Source of the DNA: Cryptobacterium curtum DSM 15641
Lineage (GTDB): Bacteria; Actinomycetota; Coriobacteriia; Coriobacteriales; Eggerthellaceae
Length of the DNA: 64,000 nt
Direction: 5' to 3'
Assembly: GCF_000023845.1 (NCBI RefSeq)
Contig: NC_013170.1
Coordinates: forward strand, 558,001-622,000
Positions 30,836-38,945 of the stretch are shown piece by piece. Both the position numbers and the translations under genes were made by a program. How positions within the stretch are numbered: the stretch's first letter is position 1; each line of letters begins with the position of its first letter. Under the pieces are notes generated by a model. The model was not told the origin of the DNA and ran no database searches. It was given only the letters and a program-made list of their open reading frames with translations.

Positions 30836-31247
30836 GGCTGCTTCCTTCTGAACCTTGTATTTAAGAGTGCGCACATCTTCGCACGGGCTTATAACTTCAC
30901 ACAGCTAAAAGTTGAGAGTACTTCAAATAATCAAGCACGCACATTTAACGTGTGCAAGCTCTCAAACTCTCTTACAAGATTTGAATGTCTTGACACAAGT
31001 TCTTCCTGTTCATACCTGCTGTATGAGTACATATAGACCGACAATATTGCGGCTTTTTAGGATGTGGTGACGTTACGTCGTGTTATCATGAATATAGCCG
31101 AATTTCCCCCTTAATGGGTGATGGTTCACCAGGGGAATTTCGCTACAGTGGCTTGTGGCCGAAGGCGGACAACAGAGGGATTTTGCAGATATCCGGTTCG
31201 TGCTTCAAGCCAAGGGGAAGTTACGAGATATGTGAAGGAGGTTAGAG
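30836..31247. other. Intergenic region before the cytochrome gene
   Basis: About 410 bases. A nested hairpin lies at 30912-30965 (outer TTGAGAG/CTCTCAA, inner GCACA/TGTGC), possibly ending the upstream gene. TTGACA occurs at 30990-30995 but its -10 partner is weak; TATCAT at 31084 is another candidate. A leader hairpin at 31104-31137 (TTCCCC/GGGGAA enclosing GGTGA/TCACC) lies in the probable 5' untranslated region of the cytochrome gene. Confidence 0.4.
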
Positions 31248-31970
31248 ATGAGCGAGGAAAAGAAGGAGCAAGAAACCACCACGGAACAGACGACCACTGA
31301 AGAGCAGCAGGCAGCTGCAGAGCCCGCTGCAAAGAAAAAGAAGTGGCCAATCATTGTTGGCGTTATCGTCATTGTCGTTGCCGTCGCTGGCATCGGATTT
31401 TGGAATTGGCATAATCAGCCGACGTTCTGCAATGCTTTCTGCCATGAATCCATGAACGCCTACGTAGAAACGTACGAACAGGACGCGAATACGCAGGGTA
31501 CGGACAAGTGGGGGAATGCGGTTTCCAACACAAATGCGATGTTGGCCGTTACCCATAAGGAAGCAGGCGTTAATTGCCTCGGTTGTCATGTACCAACCAT
31601 TACCCAGCAGCTTACTGAGGTCTCTGAGACCATCACCGGTGATTACTACTATCCGCTGGAAGAAGTTGGCACCAAGGCACTCCAGGCAAACTCTGGTCAT
31701 GACGACAGTTCGGGCGACCAGTTCTGCTTGAAGAGTGGCTGCCATGACATGACACGCGAAGATCTCACGCAGGCTACGTCCGGCATGAGCTTCAATCCGC
31801 ATCGTTGGCAGCACGGCGAAACTGAGTGCAGCGAATGCCACAAGTCGCATCGTGCATCAGTGTTCTATTGCACGCAGTGCCACAGCGAAGCAGCAGCTGC
31901 TATGCCTGATGGATGGGTTAACTACTCCGAGGGACAGCAGTTGGAGAAGAACTCCGTGAATGCTTCCTAA
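31248..31970 (+). CDS. NapC/NrfH-like multiheme cytochrome c
   Basis: A 240-residue membrane-anchored cytochrome. A Glu/Thr-rich cytoplasmic N terminus and KKKK precede one membrane helix (residues ~33-54). Five heme-type motifs follow: CNAFCH (C61, three spacer residues), CLGCH (C110), CLKSGCH (C160, four spacer residues), CSECH (C194) and CTQCH (C208). The first is followed by ESM, like the CHxM of NrfH. Such proteins pass electrons from menaquinol to periplasmic-side reductases. The ccm genes that follow would attach its hemes. A GAAGGAGG ribosome site precedes the ATG. Confidence 0.88.
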   Translation: MSEEKKEQETTTEQTTTEEQQAAAEPAAKKKKWPIIVGVIVIVVAVAGIGFWNWHNQPTFCNAFCHESMNAYVETYEQDANTQGTDKWGNAVSNTNAMLAVTHKEAGVNCLGCHVPTITQQLTEVSETITGDYYYPLEEVGTKALQANSGHDDSSGDQFCLKSGCHDMTREDLTQATSGMSFNPHRWQHGETECSECHKSHRASVFYCTQCHSEAAAAMPDGWVNYSEGQQLEKNSVNAS

Positions 31971-32207
31971 ATTCGCATGAGTGCTGGTGAGGGCTGGCAC
32001 ACAGGCGAAACAAGCAAGGGGACCAATCGACTTTATGTCGGTCGGTCCCTTTGTTTTCTGTCAGACGAGATTCTTTACCGAGGCTTTAAGGAGACACGGT
32101 GGGGTTTATTACCCTAATACGATAGCGCAGGCGTACTTTTTCAGGCATACCGCTATAGTAATGGGGATTTGTCTCGATGCAGACTCGAGCAAGGAGAAGA
32201 GGTATCG

Positions 32208-32879
32208 GTGAACGCAAAAACGAAACGACGTCTCGTAGTAGTTACGGGCATCATCGTTATGGTGATGGTCGTAGTACTGGCATTTGTTGCTTCATCGTCA
32301 ACGGCGAAAACCGTATCGGTTGATGAAGCGGCCAGCGGCCAAGTGTCTAACCAGAGAATTCAGGTAACGGGTAACGTCCTGAAAGATTCATATGCCATCG
32401 AAGGTAATACGCTTGCCTTTACTATCTATGATCCGGATAACGCAGAAGCTTCTACGTTGCCGGTGACCTACGATGGTGCTGCGGCATCAACGTTTGGCAA
32501 CGATGTTACTGCTATTTGCACGGGTAAAGTGGGCGACGACGGTGTCCTGCGTGCCACTGAGCTGGTCACGAAGTGTCCTTCCAAATACGAAAGTGGCACA
32601 TCTGCCTTAACTGTTTCGCGGCTTGTTGGTTACGATCAAGGCATTGTTGATAAAACGGTGCGTGTAACCGGTAGTGTGGTTGCTGGTAGCCAGAATGCAG
32701 CTGGTCAAGGTGATCGTTTTGTGCTTGCTGATACGGATGATCCTTCTCAGACAATTTCTGTTATCTATGACGGCGCGGCATCAGATGCAATGCTTGCCGA
32801 CGGTTCCCAGGTAGTGCTTACCGGCAACGTCGGCTCCGATGGAAAATTCTCTGCGACTGATATCGCTTTGCAGAGCTAA
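32208..32879 (+). CDS. ccmE: Cytochrome c maturation protein CcmE, CXXXY type, with second OB-like domain
   Basis: CcmE is the heme chaperone of System I: it takes heme from CcmC and delivers it to CcmF. After one N-terminal membrane helix (residues ~5-25), an OB-fold domain ends with KCPSKY: Cys123 and Tyr127 form the CXXXY heme site used in place of the usual HXXXY. A second, similar domain follows (residues ~140-223; VTGSVVAGS, VIYDGAASD, VLTGNVGSDGK) without a heme site. The GTG at 32208 has a strong AAGGAGAAG site nine bases upstream; a frame extension to 32169 is less likely. Confidence 0.88.
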   Translation: MNAKTKRRLVVVTGIIVMVMVVVLAFVASSSTAKTVSVDEAASGQVSNQRIQVTGNVLKDSYAIEGNTLAFTIYDPDNAEASTLPVTYDGAAASTFGNDVTAICTGKVGDDGVLRATELVTKCPSKYESGTSALTVSRLVGYDQGIVDKTVRVTGSVVAGSQNAAGQGDRFVLADTDDPSQTISVIYDGAASDAMLADGSQVVLTGNVGSDGKFSATDIALQS

Positions 32880-32910
32880 CCTGCTTAAATCAGCAGAAAG
32901 GAAAGAAAGC

Positions 32911-35043
32911 ATGGCGATTTTCGGTCTGATGGGTCTGCTCGTGGCGTTTGCTGGTGTAGCGGTATCCGTTGTGTGTCTTATTGCGGGCATGATAGTACGA
33001 CAGCGTGGTTCTCACAGTACGGGAGAGACAATTCTGTGGGGCGGTCATGTTGCGGTTGTCGTGGCATTTGTTGCCTTAACATTTTGTTGTGTGCTGCTGG
33101 TGGTTGCATTTGTCAGCGGCGATACGAGCATTGAATATGTTGTAAAAGGGTCGAGCAAACAAACAGGCCTGATGGGTACGTTCTTCCGTATTTCAGGTTT
33201 GTGGGAGGGCCGCGAGGGATCACTCCTGTTCTGGGGTTGGCTTATTTCGCTGTTCGCTACGGTGATATCCATACGCGATATGAAGCGGATGGATAAGCTT
33301 GATTCAGTTGCCCTTATCGTGATGCAAATAGTGCTTGCTGGTTTTGTAGGCATCCTCCTGTTTTCCGAAAGCAACAGCCCGTTTGTTGCGATGGCTGCTA
33401 GCTATTTCGATGCCGATGGCAACTTAACTGGTGCAGCGTCGCTGTGGGGTATGAACCCGCTGTTGGAGCACTGGGCTATGGCCGTGCATCCGCCGGCGCT
33501 CTTTATTGGGTATGCGGGCTTAACGGTTCCGTTTGCCTATGCGGTTGCTACCCTGGTGGTTGGTGATTCTTCTGATACGTGGGTGCGCAAATGCCAGCGC
33601 TATTTGATGGTGTCATGGCTGCTGTTAGGTATTGGTATTGGTCTTGGTTCGGTATGGGCCTATGTCGTTCTTGGTTGGGGCGGCTATTGGGGCTGGGATG
33701 CGGTTGAAAACGCAAGTTTGCTTCCGTGGCTTGTTGGCGTGGCCTTAATTCATAGTCTGACGGTTTATCGCCAGCGCGGCGCTTTCAAGCGCTGGAGCAT
33801 TATGTGTGCCTGCATTACCTTTGCATTTGTGGTGCTCGGTACCTTTATTTCGCGTTCAGGCCTCATTCAGTCGGTGCATGCTTTTGCGGGCGATCCCGTT
33901 TCTCTGTACCTGTTTGGCACGCTGATTGTGGTATCGATCCTTGCCGGTGCGATTGGACTGGCGTTTCGATGGAAGCGTTTTGGTGCAAAGTCTGTTTCCG
34001 ACGAAGATGTCGACAGTCTTGCTTCACGTGAGGCGGCGTATTACTTCAACAACGTCATCATGGTGATTCTTGCTGTTCTCATTTGCTATCTCACGGTAGC
34101 AAGCGCACTGCCGCGCTGGTTACCTTTTGGTGGGTCGGCAGTGTCTACTGGCACCTTCGATGCCATTGCTCGACCGCTCGGCATTATCTATTGCGCGGTT
34201 GTTGCCATTTGTCCTTTGCTTGGATGGGCCAAAACCGACCGGGTGCTCTTTTTACGCCGTGCGAAACTGCCAGCTATCTGTGCTGCGGTGCTGTTCATTG
34301 TGTTGATGTGCTACTGGTGGTTCTACCTGTGTCCAACCTACGATGCGGCCGTTGCCGCTGGTGGATCGACCGCTGAAGGTTATCTTGCAGCGGGGCCGGC
34401 CTTCTACTATAAGGGCTTGGCAGCTGTGGGCTTCCTGGTGGCAAGCTTGCTCCTCTTTAACACCCTGTTTATGTGTGCTCGCACCGTGTCGGATTGGTCA
34501 CGTTCGCGTGGGGTTAACCCCGTTGTCGGTTTCTTCAAGATGATCGCGCACAATGCTTCGCGCGTTGGTGGGTTCATTTCACACTTTGCAATGGCTATTA
34601 TTCTGATTGGTCTTATTTGCTCATCAATGTTTGTGACCGAAAAGACGGGCTACATCCCATACGATTCCACGAACGATACGGCACCTGATTTCACTATTCA
34701 GGATTTCACGCTGAAGTACACCGGGAATTCCATCGTGGAAGGTGATAGCGGAAACGATATTTATTACACGGTGGAATATGATGTGTATCGCAACGATTCC
34801 TATGTCGGTCATGTGTCGCCCAATGTACAGCTGGTAAAGTCAACACAACAGACCAAGAGCAATACGGGCGTTATCCATTTTGCTGATGAAGACCTGTTTG
34901 TCATTTACAAAGGAGTCAATGGGAATGGCGCATTTTCGATGGACGTGCGCGTGAACCCACAGATATCGCTGGTATGGGCAGGCTTTGCACTGCTGATTGT
35001 TGGTGCTGGCGTTGCAGCATTTGGTGGACGCGGCCGTAATTGA
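32911..35043 (+). CDS. ccmF: Cytochrome c maturation heme lyase CcmF
   Basis: A 710-residue polytopic membrane protein, the synthetase component that links heme from CcmE to apocytochromes. The tryptophan-rich WWD-type segment WGGYWGWDAVENASLLPW (residues ~254-271) and the flanking HPPALFIGYAG and FVVLGTFISRSG segments are diagnostic. About 14 helices are predicted, with a large extracellular loop (~590-695) before the last helix. The GAAAGGAAAG site and the ATG at 32911 define the start, 31 bases after ccmE. Confidence 0.95.
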   Translation: MAIFGLMGLLVAFAGVAVSVVCLIAGMIVRQRGSHSTGETILWGGHVAVVVAFVALTFCCVLLVVAFVSGDTSIEYVVKGSSKQTGLMGTFFRISGLWEGREGSLLFWGWLISLFATVISIRDMKRMDKLDSVALIVMQIVLAGFVGILLFSESNSPFVAMAASYFDADGNLTGAASLWGMNPLLEHWAMAVHPPALFIGYAGLTVPFAYAVATLVVGDSSDTWVRKCQRYLMVSWLLLGIGIGLGSVWAYVVLGWGGYWGWDAVENASLLPWLVGVALIHSLTVYRQRGAFKRWSIMCACITFAFVVLGTFISRSGLIQSVHAFAGDPVSLYLFGTLIVVSILAGAIGLAFRWKRFGAKSVSDEDVDSLASREAAYYFNNVIMVILAVLICYLTVASALPRWLPFGGSAVSTGTFDAIARPLGIIYCAVVAICPLLGWAKTDRVLFLRRAKLPAICAAVLFIVLMCYWWFYLCPTYDAAVAAGGSTAEGYLAAGPAFYYKGLAAVGFLVASLLLFNTLFMCARTVSDWSRSRGVNPVVGFFKMIAHNASRVGGFISHFAMAIILIGLICSSMFVTEKTGYIPYDSTNDTAPDFTIQDFTLKYTGNSIVEGDSGNDIYYTVEYDVYRNDSYVGHVSPNVQLVKSTQQTKSNTGVIHFADEDLFVIYKGVNGNGAFSMDVRVNPQISLVWAGFALLIVGAGVAAFGGRGRN

Positions 35044-35056
35044 GAAGGAGGCATTG

Positions 35057-35827
35057 ATGGTTAAAGCTCATGCTGATGTTGCAGAAGCGGATAACAATGC
35101 CTCAATGAAGGAAGATAATCCCATACTTTCCCTTGAAGGGGTCAGTAAGGTATTTGGACGCCGCCGAGCAGTTGATAGCATTACGCTTGATGTGCCGCGC
35201 GGTGCCTTTGTGTCGGTTTTTGGCCCGAATGGCGCGGGTAAAACGACACTGTTGCGTATTCTTTCCACCTTATCGCGCCCGACACGTGGCACGGTGCGCT
35301 TGGCTGGCATCGACGTGGTAGCAAATCCCGATAAAGCGCGTGCTCATATTGGGCTTATTTCCCATCAGTCGATGCTTTATGGCGATTTAACTGCTCAGGA
35401 AAATCTTATGCTTTCAGCGCGGCTGTATGGCATCGTTGATGCGTCTGCGCGGGTAGACGAAATGCTTGAAGCGGTTGAGCTATCGCATCGCCGTCTTGAT
35501 GTGACCCGAACCTTTTCGCGGGGCATGACGCAACGCTTAGCTATTGCACGTGCGTTTTTGCATGACCCTGATATCGTGTTTCTTGACGAGCCCTATTCGG
35601 GGCTTGATCCCCATGCGGTTGAAATATTTGACGATCTTATCGAACGCATGCGAGAAAATCGCACCTTTGTCATGGTAAGTCATGACTTAAGCAAAGGGTT
35701 TGCGTCCTGCACGCATGCACTTGTTATGGCGCGTGGACGCAACGTTGCCTATGCGCGCCGCGACGAGATTGACTATGCTGCCTTTGAGGATCTCTATCGG
35801 CATACGGTAGGGATGGGGGTGGCCTGA
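35057..35827 (+). CDS. ccmA: Heme exporter ATP-binding protein CcmA
   Basis: The ATPase of the CcmABCD complex, which powers release of holo-CcmE. Visible are Walker A GPNGAGKTT (residues ~58-66), the ABC signature FSRGMTQRLAIARAF, Walker B IVFLDEPYSGLDP and the switch His in VMVSHD. 256 residues; the first ~30 are a polar extension. A GAGAAGGAGG ribosome site lies at 35042-35051. The stop overlaps ccmB (ATGA-like, one-base overlap). Confidence 0.92.
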   Translation: MVKAHADVAEADNNASMKEDNPILSLEGVSKVFGRRRAVDSITLDVPRGAFVSVFGPNGAGKTTLLRILSTLSRPTRGTVRLAGIDVVANPDKARAHIGLISHQSMLYGDLTAQENLMLSARLYGIVDASARVDEMLEAVELSHRRLDVTRTFSRGMTQRLAIARAFLHDPDIVFLDEPYSGLDPHAVEIFDDLIERMRENRTFVMVSHDLSKGFASCTHALVMARGRNVAYARRDEIDYAAFEDLYRHTVGMGVA

Positions 35828-36540
35828 TGGCAGTTGAAACAAAGACGCCCTCAACCTTCGCGCAGTACCGAACACTCTTAGGTAAAGACCTACGACGTGA
35901 ATTTCGTACAAAAGAGATGCTCACATCTATGGGTATCTACGCGCTGCTCGTGTTGGTGGTATACGGTGCGGCACTTTCGCAGACGGCTTCGGGTTTCGAT
36001 ATTCTCCAGATGTCGGCCGGGCTGCTTTGGGCGCTGATCGTGTTTACGTCACTGCTGGGTCTCAACCGCTCATTTGCGCACGAGCGGGAAAATGGCTGTC
36101 TTGAAGGCATCTTGCTGGTGCCGCTGGACCGGAGCGTTATTTTTTTGGCAAAAGCTACTGGTAACCTGGTCTTTCTTCTGGTGGTTGAACTGATCATTTT
36201 GCCACTATTCGCCTTTTTCTTTCTCACAACTACGACATTGGCTCCAACATGGCCCCTTATTGCAGCGCCGCTCGCACTGGGAACGGTGGGTATTGCCGGT
36301 ATTGGTACGCTCCTTGCCACGATAACGGCTTCGACTCGTGGCAAAGATGTCTTGCTTGCGGTGCTGTTTATCCCCCTGGTGTACCCCTTACTATATGCCT
36401 GCGTTTCGGCAAGTACCGTGGTGCTTGCTGGCGGCGACATCGAAGGGGCATTCAATCTTTCGTTAGCATTAGCGGGTGGCTACGACGTCATCATGCTGCT
36501 GCTCTCGTGGGTTCTCTACGATTTCGTGGTGAGTGCATGA
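35827..36540 (+). CDS. ccmB: Heme exporter permease CcmB
   Basis: A 237-residue membrane protein with six predicted helices; the N-terminal KDLRREFRTKEML before the first helix and the loop SFAHERENGCLEGILLVPLDRS are typical of CcmB. It pairs with CcmA. Its stop TGA overlaps an ATG that opens a 61-codon ORF before ccmC. Confidence 0.92.
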   Translation: MAVETKTPSTFAQYRTLLGKDLRREFRTKEMLTSMGIYALLVLVVYGAALSQTASGFDILQMSAGLLWALIVFTSLLGLNRSFAHERENGCLEGILLVPLDRSVIFLAKATGNLVFLLVVELIILPLFAFFFLTTTTLAPTWPLIAAPLALGTVGIAGIGTLLATITASTRGKDVLLAVLFIPLVYPLLYACVSASTVVLAGGDIEGAFNLSLALAGGYDVIMLLLSWVLYDFVVSA

Positions 36541-36722
36541 CACAATTGCGGCGCGGCAACACAATTCTCTGTCGCGGTATTCCTTGTTGTCGTCTTTCAC
36601 TATGGGCGGGAATTGAGCGTGATTTCGTGGTATCGGCGGAAATGGTGGATGCTACCTGCCGCTATGACACGAGCAGAATGGTATTATTTCCTGACAGCGA
36701 GCTTGTCAGGTTGGCTGGATGA
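36537..36722 (+). CDS. Small ORF between ccmB and ccmC, ATGA-linked at both ends
   Basis: A 61-residue ORF whose ATG overlaps the ccmB stop and whose TGA overlaps the ccmC ATG at 36719. The peptide (MTQLRRGNTILCRG... ending SELVRLAG) is basic near the N terminus, has four Cys residues, and has no membrane helix, so it is not CcmD. I do not recognise it. The overlaps on both sides make translation plausible, either as a small Ccm partner or as a coupling device. Confidence 0.5.
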   Translation: MTQLRRGNTILCRGIPCCRLSLWAGIERDFVVSAEMVDATCRYDTSRMVLFPDSELVRLAG

Positions 36723-37525
36723 CTGATCTGAATAGCTTGATCGCGGATGAAAACAACGTACTGGTATCCATCGATAGGAGGACCATGCACAATAGCTTGG
36801 CCGCACGCCTCACGCCTTTCATGCTTGCCGTGGGGGCTTTGCTGACAACAGCGGGGTTTATTTTGGCGTTCACGACTGCGCCGCCTGTCAATGGCGCTAC
36901 AGTCGATGGGGTTGAAATGATTGGCGACACTCTCGTGTCCAATCAATTGCTCTTTTCGCAGAAGATCTTTTACTTCCATATGCCAGTGGCTATTGCAAGC
37001 TTTTTGGCTTTAGTGGGTACGGCTTACTGCGGAATCCGTTTCTTGGCGAGCCGCGATGCTGCGTGGGATTTGCGCGCTCGGGTATCAACCGAGGTAGCCC
37101 TTATCTTCGTGATTATGGTTATGGCTTCAGGTGAGATGTGGGAGCGTTTCGAATGGGGTGTTTGGTGGACGTGGGAACCGCGTTTGACCACCTATTTCAT
37201 TCTCACCTTATTGGTGATGGGGTATTTCGTTTTACGGGCTGCCGTTGACGAACCAGAACGCCGCGCCGTCTTTGCAAGTGTCTTTGGCATCATCATGTTC
37301 ATTGATGTGCCTATTTGCTTTGCCATCACGCGCCTGGTGCCCTCTGGCGTGCATCCCACCATTTTCCGTACCGATTCGGGGCTTTCACCCGATATGTTGA
37401 TGCCGCTATTACTGGCCCTTTTTGGCATGATGTTTATTGCGTACGGGCTGTATCTTTTGCGCGTGCGCACCGCCGAGCTGGAAAATCGCCTTGAACATGC
37501 TAAAGAAATCCTGGATGAGGAGTAA
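36719..37525 (+). CDS. ccmC: Heme transport protein CcmC
   Basis: CcmC hands heme to CcmE on the outer face of the membrane. Six helices are predicted, with the tryptophan-rich heme-handling segment WGVWWTWEPRLTT and conserved histidines in KIFYFHMPVA and GVHPTIF. The ATG 36719 start gives 268 residues and overlaps the preceding small ORF; the ATG at 36785 has AGGAGG three bases in front and would give a 246-residue protein that begins closer to the first helix. Either or both may be used. Four bases separate it from ccmD. Confidence 0.93.
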   Translation: MTDLNSLIADENNVLVSIDRRTMHNSLAARLTPFMLAVGALLTTAGFILAFTTAPPVNGATVDGVEMIGDTLVSNQLLFSQKIFYFHMPVAIASFLALVGTAYCGIRFLASRDAAWDLRARVSTEVALIFVIMVMASGEMWERFEWGVWWTWEPRLTTYFILTLLVMGYFVLRAAVDEPERRAVFASVFGIIMFIDVPICFAITRLVPSGVHPTIFRTDSGLSPDMLMPLLLALFGMMFIAYGLYLLRVRTAELENRLEHAKEILDEE

Positions 37526-37528
37526 TGT

Positions 37529-37747
37529 ATGAATGCCGTTCTTGAACAGATCTATGCGACGATTCTTCCGTCGGCACCCTATGTGATTGCTGCCTATGCT
37601 TTTATGTGGCTGGCTCTTTTGGCGTATACGGTATTTCTTGCCGTTCGTCTTTCGCGCGCTGAGGCGCAGATGGCACTGCTTGCTGCAGCGCTCGATCGAC
37701 GCGAAACCAACAAGACAGCCGACATCCTTAAAAAGCAGGAGGATTAA
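37529..37747 (+). CDS. ccmD: CcmD-like small membrane protein
   Basis: A 72-residue protein with one membrane helix (residues ~17-40, PYVIAAYAFMWLALLAYTVF), then an arginine-containing amphipathic segment and a charged tail, as in CcmD, which stabilises the CcmABC-CcmE complex. Position directly after ccmC supports the call; the family is too short and variable for motif proof. Confidence 0.75.
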   Translation: MNAVLEQIYATILPSAPYVIAAYAFMWLALLAYTVFLAVRLSRAEAQMALLAAALDRRETNKTADILKKQED

Positions 37748-37750
37748 ACT

Positions 37751-38578
37751 ATGAAGGCGGTTATTCCTGCGGCGGGGATGGGAACTCGCTTTCTACCAGC
37801 AACCAAGGCAGTGCCAAAGGAAATGCTGCCCGTGGTCGACCGCCCGGTTATTCAGTACATTGTGGAAGAAGCGCTCGATTCGGGCGCGGATGAAGTGATT
37901 ATCGTAAACAATCGCACCAAACAGGCGATTGAGCATCACTTTGCGCCCGATGCAGAACTCGAAGCAACCTTAACAGCACGCGGTAAAACTGCGCTGGCTG
38001 AAAAGGTTCAGCATGCGGGCAGTTTGCCAGTGACGTTTGTGTATCAAGATGAAGCACTGGGCCTTGGGCATGCGGTGCATTGTGCGGCTGCTGTCACGGG
38101 TGGGGAGCCATTCTTTGTCCTGTTGGGCGATGTCATTGCTGAAGATGGCAGTATGCTTGCGCGCATGCGTGAGATTTCCGAAGCACACGAGGGCGCCAAC
38201 GTTATTGCAGTGCTTCCCGTTGCACGCGAAGAAGTTAGTCGTTTCGGTGTTATCAGCGGAAGCGAAGTGTCTGCGGGGGTATGGAAGGTAAACAGCCTGG
38301 TTGAAAAGCCCGCCGTTGACGAAGCGCCATCTAACCTTACGGTATTTGGTCGGTATCTGCTGAGTCCGCGCGTCATGGAGCTTTTGGCCGGTGTGGCACC
38401 AGGTGCTGGTGGGGAAATACAGTTGACCGATGCGCTCGATGCGGTTTTAGCAGAAGAAGAGATGTACGCGCTGGTGATTGATGATGATGACGGATTTGAC
38501 ACCGGTACACCAGAGACCTGGCTTGATGCCAATGTGCGTCTTGCTGCGCGATCTCGAAAAGCTCATGATATACGTTAA
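37751..38578 (+). CDS. galU: UTP--glucose-1-phosphate uridylyltransferase
   Basis: GalU makes UDP-glucose for cell-surface glycans. The nucleotidyltransferase signature AVIPAAGMGTRFLPATKAVPKEMLP opens the protein (only part quoted here as AAGMGTRFLPATK), followed by DRPVIQYIVEEA, LGLGHAV, FFVLLGDV, and DGFDTGTPETWL near the end. 275 residues is normal. It begins three bases after ccmD, but functionally seems separate from the cytochrome genes. Confidence 0.95.
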   Translation: MKAVIPAAGMGTRFLPATKAVPKEMLPVVDRPVIQYIVEEALDSGADEVIIVNNRTKQAIEHHFAPDAELEATLTARGKTALAEKVQHAGSLPVTFVYQDEALGLGHAVHCAAAVTGGEPFFVLLGDVIAEDGSMLARMREISEAHEGANVIAVLPVAREEVSRFGVISGSEVSAGVWKVNSLVEKPAVDEAPSNLTVFGRYLLSPRVMELLAGVAPGAGGEIQLTDALDAVLAEEEMYALVIDDDDGFDTGTPETWLDANVRLAARSRKAHDIR

Positions 38579-38945
38579 GTGAGGCGTAAAGGCAAGAGAA
38601 TGGCCCGGGGCTAAAAGGGGAGCGCCACCGGGCCTTGGGAGGGGTGGTACACGTTTTCCGTGTAACCGTATCCGCCGCAAGGGAGGAGAAAGGCGGATAC
38701 CAATCAAACTGAGGAGGGGTTCCTTTCGTTTGATGAATACATTCTACCTGCCGTGCTTGCAGAACTATTGACTGGTGAGTGCGTGTTTTATGTAAGCGGT
38801 TTCAGGATGGTAACGTGACGCTCACCAGAGTGCATCAGCGGCATCAAAATTCTGCTTATGCAGGAATTCACACGCAAGAAATTACGTACCGTGGCAATTG
38901 CTACACATGGCTGTAAACGAGCTTAACCCGCGTCGAAGGAGCACC
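38579..38945. other. Intergenic region between galU and the TIM-barrel gene
   Basis: It holds the four-hairpin region described separately (38602-38734). Downstream, TTGACT at 38768-38773 is a candidate -35 element for the plus-strand gene, but its -10 partner is weak. An AAGGAG ribosome site (38936-38941) precedes the next ATG. Confidence 0.4.
38602..38734 (-). ncRNA. Candidate structured small RNA with C-rich loops
   Basis: Four inverted repeats lie side by side: 38703-38734 (ATCAAAC/GTTTGAT), 38668-38700 (GTATCCGCC/GGCGGATAC), 38646-38667 (GGTACACG with CGTGTAACC, one bulge) and 38602-38634 (GGCCCGG/CCGGGCC). Read on the minus strand, the loops and one linker carry CCCCTCCTC, CTCCTCCC, CCCCTCCC and GCTCCCC, all able to pair with ribosome-binding sites. 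A minus-strand TAGAAT at 38746-38741 would start transcription at about 38734, exactly at the first stem. The last GC-rich stem could end transcription, though the following T run is poor. The plus strand would instead show GGAGG-rich loops. The strand is therefore inferred. Confidence 0.45.
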
